A stretch of 18,891 bases of DNA from an uncultured Micromonospora sp. Lineage in GTDB: Bacteria; Actinomycetota; Actinomycetes; Mycobacteriales; Micromonosporaceae. Shown in pieces: positions 15,774 to 18,891 of the stretch. The stretch's first letter is position 1. The number at the start of each line of letters is the position of its first letter. The position numbers and the translations under genes are program-made. Location: NCBI GenBank assembly GCA_937951935.1, contig CALGAM010000254.1, positions 1 to 18,891 on the forward strand, written 5' to 3'. The notes beneath the pieces are model-generated. The model worked only from the letters and a program-made list of their open reading frames with translations, made no database searches and was not told where the DNA came from.

Positions 15774-17603
15774 TCACCCCGCCGCCGGCCGCGCCAGCGT
15801 CACGGCGGTCTCCAGCAGCAGTGCGTGGACGAACGCCTGCGGCAGGTTGCCGCGAAGCTGCCGCTGCTGGACGTCGTACTCCTCGGCGTAGAGTCCGGGT
15901 GGGCCGCAACCGGCCCGGTTGCGTTCGAACCACCGGTGCGCGTCCACCGGGTCGCCGGCCTGGTGGGTGGCGAGGGCCGCGATGAAGCCGCAGAGCAGGA
16001 AGGCGCCCTCCGCCTCGCCGAGCGGCCGCTCGTCCGGCCGGTAGCGGTACAGGTACCCGTCCTCGGCCAGCTCGTTCAGCACCGCCCGGCGGGTCGCCGC
16101 ACCGCGGGGGTCGTCCGACGGCACGGCGCCCCGGACCGTGGGCAGCAGCAGCGCGGCGTCGACCCGGTCGTCGTCGTACGCGCGGCGCCAGCGGCCATGC
16201 CGGTGGACGCCGTGCCGCCCGACGTCGGCGAGCACGGCGTCGGCGAGGGACGTCCAGCGGCCGGCCTGCGCCGTGGGTGCGATCCGGGCGACGGCCCGCA
16301 GGCCGGCCACGCAGGTCAGCTTCGAGTGCGTCCACTGCCGGGGCGTCAGCTCCCAGATCCCGCTGTCCGGTTCGGTCCACCGCCGCTCGATCGCCGCGGC
16401 GGCGATCTCGACGGCGTGCCAGGCCGACGCGTCGAGCCGGTCGCGGCGGGCGGCGGCGGCCAGCAGCAGCAGACACTCGCCGAGGGCGTCGAGCTGGAAC
16501 TGGCCCCGCACCCGGTTGCCGACCCGTACCGCACCGCCCGGGTAGCCCGACAGATGCGGCAGCGGCTGTTCGTCCGGCACCGGTTGCCCGGACGCCGTGT
16601 AGGCGGGCGCCAGCGTCGGGCCGTCCGCGGCCAGCCGGGCCCGGACGAACTCCACCGCGGAGTCGAGCAGGTCGTCGGCTCCCGCGACGGCCGCCGCCAA
16701 CCCGGTGTAGCACTGGTCGCGGATCCACGCGTAGCGGTAGTCGTAGTTGCGGCCGCTGCGGGCCCGTTCGGGCAGCGAGGTGGTGACAGCGGCCACGGTG
16801 CCCCCACCGGGGCGGGTGAGCCCGCGCAGCACGGCGTGGGCGAACCGGGCGTCGCGCCGGGCGACGCAGTCGGCGAGCGGGAGGATCCCGGCACGCCAGG
16901 CGCGCTCCGTGCTCCGCCAGGTGCTGTCCGGATCCGGTGCCGGCTGGCGGATCGGGTCTGCCGAGATCTCCAGAACCAGGTCGTGCCGGTGGCCGGCGGG
17001 GACGGTCAGCCGCCCGGTCAGCGCCGTCGGCCCGTCCGGTTCCAGCCACGGGGCTCCGGTGCAGCGCAGGTGCAGCCCGCCGCTGCGGGCCAGCCAGCTC
17101 CCGCCGTCCCGGCCCAGTTCGTCCAGTCGCGCCCGGCCGAAGCCGGCGGCCGGCTCCAGGTGTACCGCCAGCTCGGCGTCGTGCTCGACGGCGTGGATCC
17201 GGCGGAGCAGGACCAGCCGGCGTTCGTGGCCGGGAAGGGCGAGCGCCTCCCGGGACTCGACGATGCCGCCCGTGGTGACCCACCGGTTGGTCCAGATCAG
17301 GGTGCCGGGCTCGTAGTAGCCGCCCCAGACGGTGTGCGGGTCCGTGGGCGCGACGCCGTACCGGCCCCTGGCGCCGAGCAGACATCCGAAGACGGCCTCG
17401 CTGTCCCAGTCGGGTGCGCAGAGCCAGACGACGTTGCCGACAGGATCGACCAGTCCGCCCCGGTACCCGTCGGCGATCAGCGCGTACTCGCGTAGCACGT
17501 ACGGGCGGGGCGGCGGGTGGCCATCCGCCGACCCTGCCCGTACGTCGCCTCCGGTCCTCACGGCTGCCGCCACCGCCCTCGGGGGTCCGATCACGCCGGC
17601 CAC
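15774..17603 (-). CDS. GH15 glucoamylase/trehalase-like glycoside hydrolase
   Basis: 609 aa from GTG 17603, preferred because AGGGG stands seven bases upstream. GTG 17663 (20 residues longer) and GTG 17561 remain possible. The N-terminal beta-sandwich has YALIADGYRGGLVDPVGNVVWLCAPDWDS (split here as YALIADGYRGG and VVWLCAPDWDS). The (alpha/alpha)6 catalytic domain shows YRYAWIRDQCYT near residue 290, GIWE with Glu418 as candidate general acid, WTHSKLTC, and EEYD with Glu574/575 as candidate general base, then RGNLPQAFVHALLLETA. There is no signal peptide, so it is cytoplasmic. GH15 members of this length in actinobacteria cleave alpha-1,4-glucans or trehalose; the residues alone do not separate these. 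It lies downstream of a proton-translocating membrane protein on the same strand, with a 135-bp gap containing its own promoter candidate. Confidence 0.87.
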   Translation of the reverse strand: MAGVIGPPRAVAAAVRTGGDVRAGSADGHPPPRPYVLREYALIADGYRGGLVDPVGNVVWLCAPDWDSEAVFGCLLGARGRYGVAPTDPHTVWGGYYEPGTLIWTNRWVTTGGIVESREALALPGHERRLVLLRRIHAVEHDAELAVHLEPAAGFGRARLDELGRDGGSWLARSGGLHLRCTGAPWLEPDGPTALTGRLTVPAGHRHDLVLEISADPIRQPAPDPDSTWRSTERAWRAGILPLADCVARRDARFAHAVLRGLTRPGGGTVAAVTTSLPERARSGRNYDYRYAWIRDQCYTGLAAAVAGADDLLDSAVEFVRARLAADGPTLAPAYTASGQPVPDEQPLPHLSGYPGGAVRVGNRVRGQFQLDALGECLLLLAAAARRDRLDASAWHAVEIAAAAIERRWTEPDSGIWELTPRQWTHSKLTCVAGLRAVARIAPTAQAGRWTSLADAVLADVGRHGVHRHGRWRRAYDDDRVDAALLLPTVRGAVPSDDPRGAATRRAVLNELAEDGYLYRYRPDERPLGEAEGAFLLCGFIAALATHQAGDPVDAHRWFERNRAGCGPPGLYAEEYDVQQRQLRGNLPQAFVHALLLETAVTLARPAAG

Positions 17604-17638
17604 GCCCCATCCCCTCGGTCGGGCCCGGCCGGCACGGA

Positions 17639-17663
17639 CTACCCGGACGATCCGTCCCGACAC
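17639..17663 (-). promoter_or_regulatory. Weak SigB-type promoter candidate for GH15
   Basis: On the minus strand GTGT (17663-17660), a 15-base spacer and GGGTAG (17644-17639) fit the loose Streptomyces SigB form GNNT-N14-16-GGGTA. It would put the transcript start shortly before GTG 17603 and so argues against the longer start. The -35 half is low in information. Confidence 0.3.
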
Positions 17664-17738
17664 CCGCGGGCCTTCCCGTACCGGTCTCGCCGGTCGGCCA
17701 CCGACCCACGCACGGCAGGCCGCCCGGCGCCGGCCCGG

Positions 17739-18891
17739 TCACGGCACCGGCAGGCCGGCCAGGGCGGCGAGCAGCGCGACGCCGACCACGAGCCACGCCA
17801 CGTAGTCCCCGACGTGCCCGGAGTGCAGCCGGCGGAGCAGCAGCACGGCCGGCCTGATCCGGTCGACCACGGCGTGCGTCCGCCGGTCGGACAGGGCGAG
17901 GGCGGCGACCACCACCGCGGCCGCCGTGGACAGCAGACCCAGCAACACCCCCGACGCGGTCCAGCCGATTCCGGGCGGCACCGGCGGAACGTGCCCGTCC
18001 GCGCCGGAGAGCACCTGGCTCAGGTAGCCGTCCCGGTCCACGAACAGCGCCGCCCCGTGACCGGCAGCCCGAGCCAGCGGCGGCACCAGCCCCACCGCCA
18101 GACCGCCGGCCAGCAGCAGCACGACGGCGGTCAGCATGGTCGCCGGCGTGTCGGACAACCCCCGCCCACCCTCCGGCTCCTCGTCCGCGCCCGAGATCTG
18201 TGCCGGCTCGGGTCCGGCCGGCCGGTGCCCCCGACCGAGGTAGATCCGCACCCCGATCCGCAGCACCGCACCGCCGGTCGCCGCGGAGACCAGGACGAAG
18301 ACCACCAGCAGCCAGGGATGCCGGACGGTGCTCGCCTCCTCGAGCACCGCCTTGCCCAGCCCGGGTCCGAACGGCGGCAGCCCGGCCAGCGCCAGCCCGG
18401 CGAGCAGGAACAACCATCCGGACGGATCGCGCCGGCCGCGGCCGTACAGCCCGCCCTCGTCGACGCTGCGGAATCGGTTGAGCAGCAGACCCGACAGCAG
18501 GAACAGCGCCGCCTTGACCCCGGCGTGCCCGGCCACGTACAGCGCGACCCCGGCGACCGCACCGGCGTCGCCCACGCCGAGGGCGGTCAGGAAGAGCCCC
18601 ACGTGCGCGATCGTCGAGTACGCGAGCAGCCGCTTGAGGTGGCGCTGCTCCACGCACATCACCGCACCCACCAGCGCGGTCAGCACGCCCATCGGCACGA
18701 ACGTCCGCTCCGGCACCGCCGGGTCGAGGGTGGCCGAGAAGACCACCCGGTGGACCCGGGCCACCCCGTAGACCCCGAGTTCCACCATGACCCCGGACAT
18801 CAGCACGCACACCGGGCGGTACGCGCCGGGGGCGGACCCGGCTGACCGGACCGGCCCGGCGGGCGACGGTGGCGACCGGACGGGTCCGACC
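17739..18891 (-). CDS. NuoL/HyfB-type proton-translocating membrane subunit, N-terminus outside window
   Basis: 383 residues are visible; the frame stays open to the right edge, so the start is missing. Apparent GTG 18812 is internal, since APGAYRP just upstream of it continues family sequence. About nine membrane segments can be read. LKRLLAYSTIAHVG and HAGVKAALFLLSG are the conserved transmembrane regions of the NuoL/M/N, Mrp and HyfB family, holding the lysines and histidine of the proton channel; GLPPFG is the matching loop. A charged, Gly/Pro-rich segment (about RGHRPAGPEP to EGGRG) forms a cytoplasmic or periplasmic loop. The protein would move protons or cations in a complex I-, hydrogenase-4- or Mrp-like assembly; its partners, if any, lie beyond the window. 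It is followed by GH15, which has no functional link to such complexes. Confidence 0.85.
   Translation of the reverse strand, partial: VGPVRSPPSPAGPVRSAGSAPGAYRPVCVLMSGVMVELGVYGVARVHRVVFSATLDPAVPERTFVPMGVLTALVGAVMCVEQRHLKRLLAYSTIAHVGLFLTALGVGDAGAVAGVALYVAGHAGVKAALFLLSGLLLNRFRSVDEGGLYGRGRRDPSGWLFLLAGLALAGLPPFGPGLGKAVLEEASTVRHPWLLVVFVLVSAATGGAVLRIGVRIYLGRGHRPAGPEPAQISGADEEPEGGRGLSDTPATMLTAVVLLLAGGLAVGLVPPLARAAGHGAALFVDRDGYLSQVLSGADGHVPPVPPGIGWTASGVLLGLLSTAAAVVVAALALSDRRTHAVVDRIRPAVLLLRRLHSGHVGDYVAWLVVGVALLAALAGLPVP

Noticed and set aside
17604..17738. CCGGCGCCGG at 17724-17733 as a terminator for the NuoL-like gene
   Set aside because: The arms are only five bases with no loop, and this is common by chance at this GC content.
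15391..18810. Minus-strand open frame of 1139 codons
   Set aside because: It is Arg/Gly/Pro-rich shadow sequence in another frame of the GH15 and NuoL-like genes, and it runs antisense through the enolase. The frames with real motifs explain the region.

Overview
The window is very GC-rich, with strong G/C preference at third codon positions, GTG starts alongside ATG, and no RNA genes. This fits an actinomycete, most likely in or near the Micromonosporaceae; that assignment comes from composition and protein style only.

Region 1 (1-5900, minus strand) is one very large open frame that runs off the left edge. It encodes a multidomain synthase: two tandem NPD (nitronate-monooxygenase/enoyl-reductase, PfaD-like) segments, a ketosynthase, a malonyl-type acyltransferase, a helical/Pro-Ala linker and at least two carrier domains with the DSIKR motif of PUFA-synthase-type ACPs. 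The carrier domains lie in near-identical DNA repeats. An in-frame ATG with a perfect Shine-Dalgarno sits between the AT and the ACPs, next to a 7-base homopolymer where a one-base change would split the gene into an ATGA-overlapping pair.

Region 2 (5901-6504) is a divergent intergenic region, clearly less GC-rich over about 5990-6240. It holds a perfect 7-bp-arm palindrome directly before a plausible promoter, and a second small palindrome.

Region 3 (6505-9513, plus strand) carries two exported proteins: a signal-peptide protein with seven beta-propeller-like motifs and no recognised function, and a lipoprotein esterase of the PHB-depolymerase/LpqC type with a visible Ser-Asp-His triad. Palindromes lie between them.

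Region 4 (9737-15736, plus strand) is a tight three-gene operon: a TPP enzyme of the pyruvate-oxidase/YdaP type, a GlcD-GlcF-like FAD plus Fe-S 2-hydroxyacid dehydrogenase (ATGA overlap) and an enolase-superfamily enzyme with the complete mandelate-racemase catalytic set (4 bp gap). A general-stress-type (SigB/SigF-like) promoter, GTTT-N16-GGGTAG, lies upstream. Together the three could process a 2-hydroxyacid to a 2-oxoacid and then decarboxylate it, sending electrons to the membrane. The logic resembles the classical mandelate pathway, but the substrate is unknown.

Region 5 (15774-18891, minus strand) converges on the operon across a hairpin. It holds a GH15 glucoamylase/trehalase-like protein and, upstream of it, the C-terminal part of a NuoL/HyfB-type proton-translocating membrane protein that runs off the right edge.
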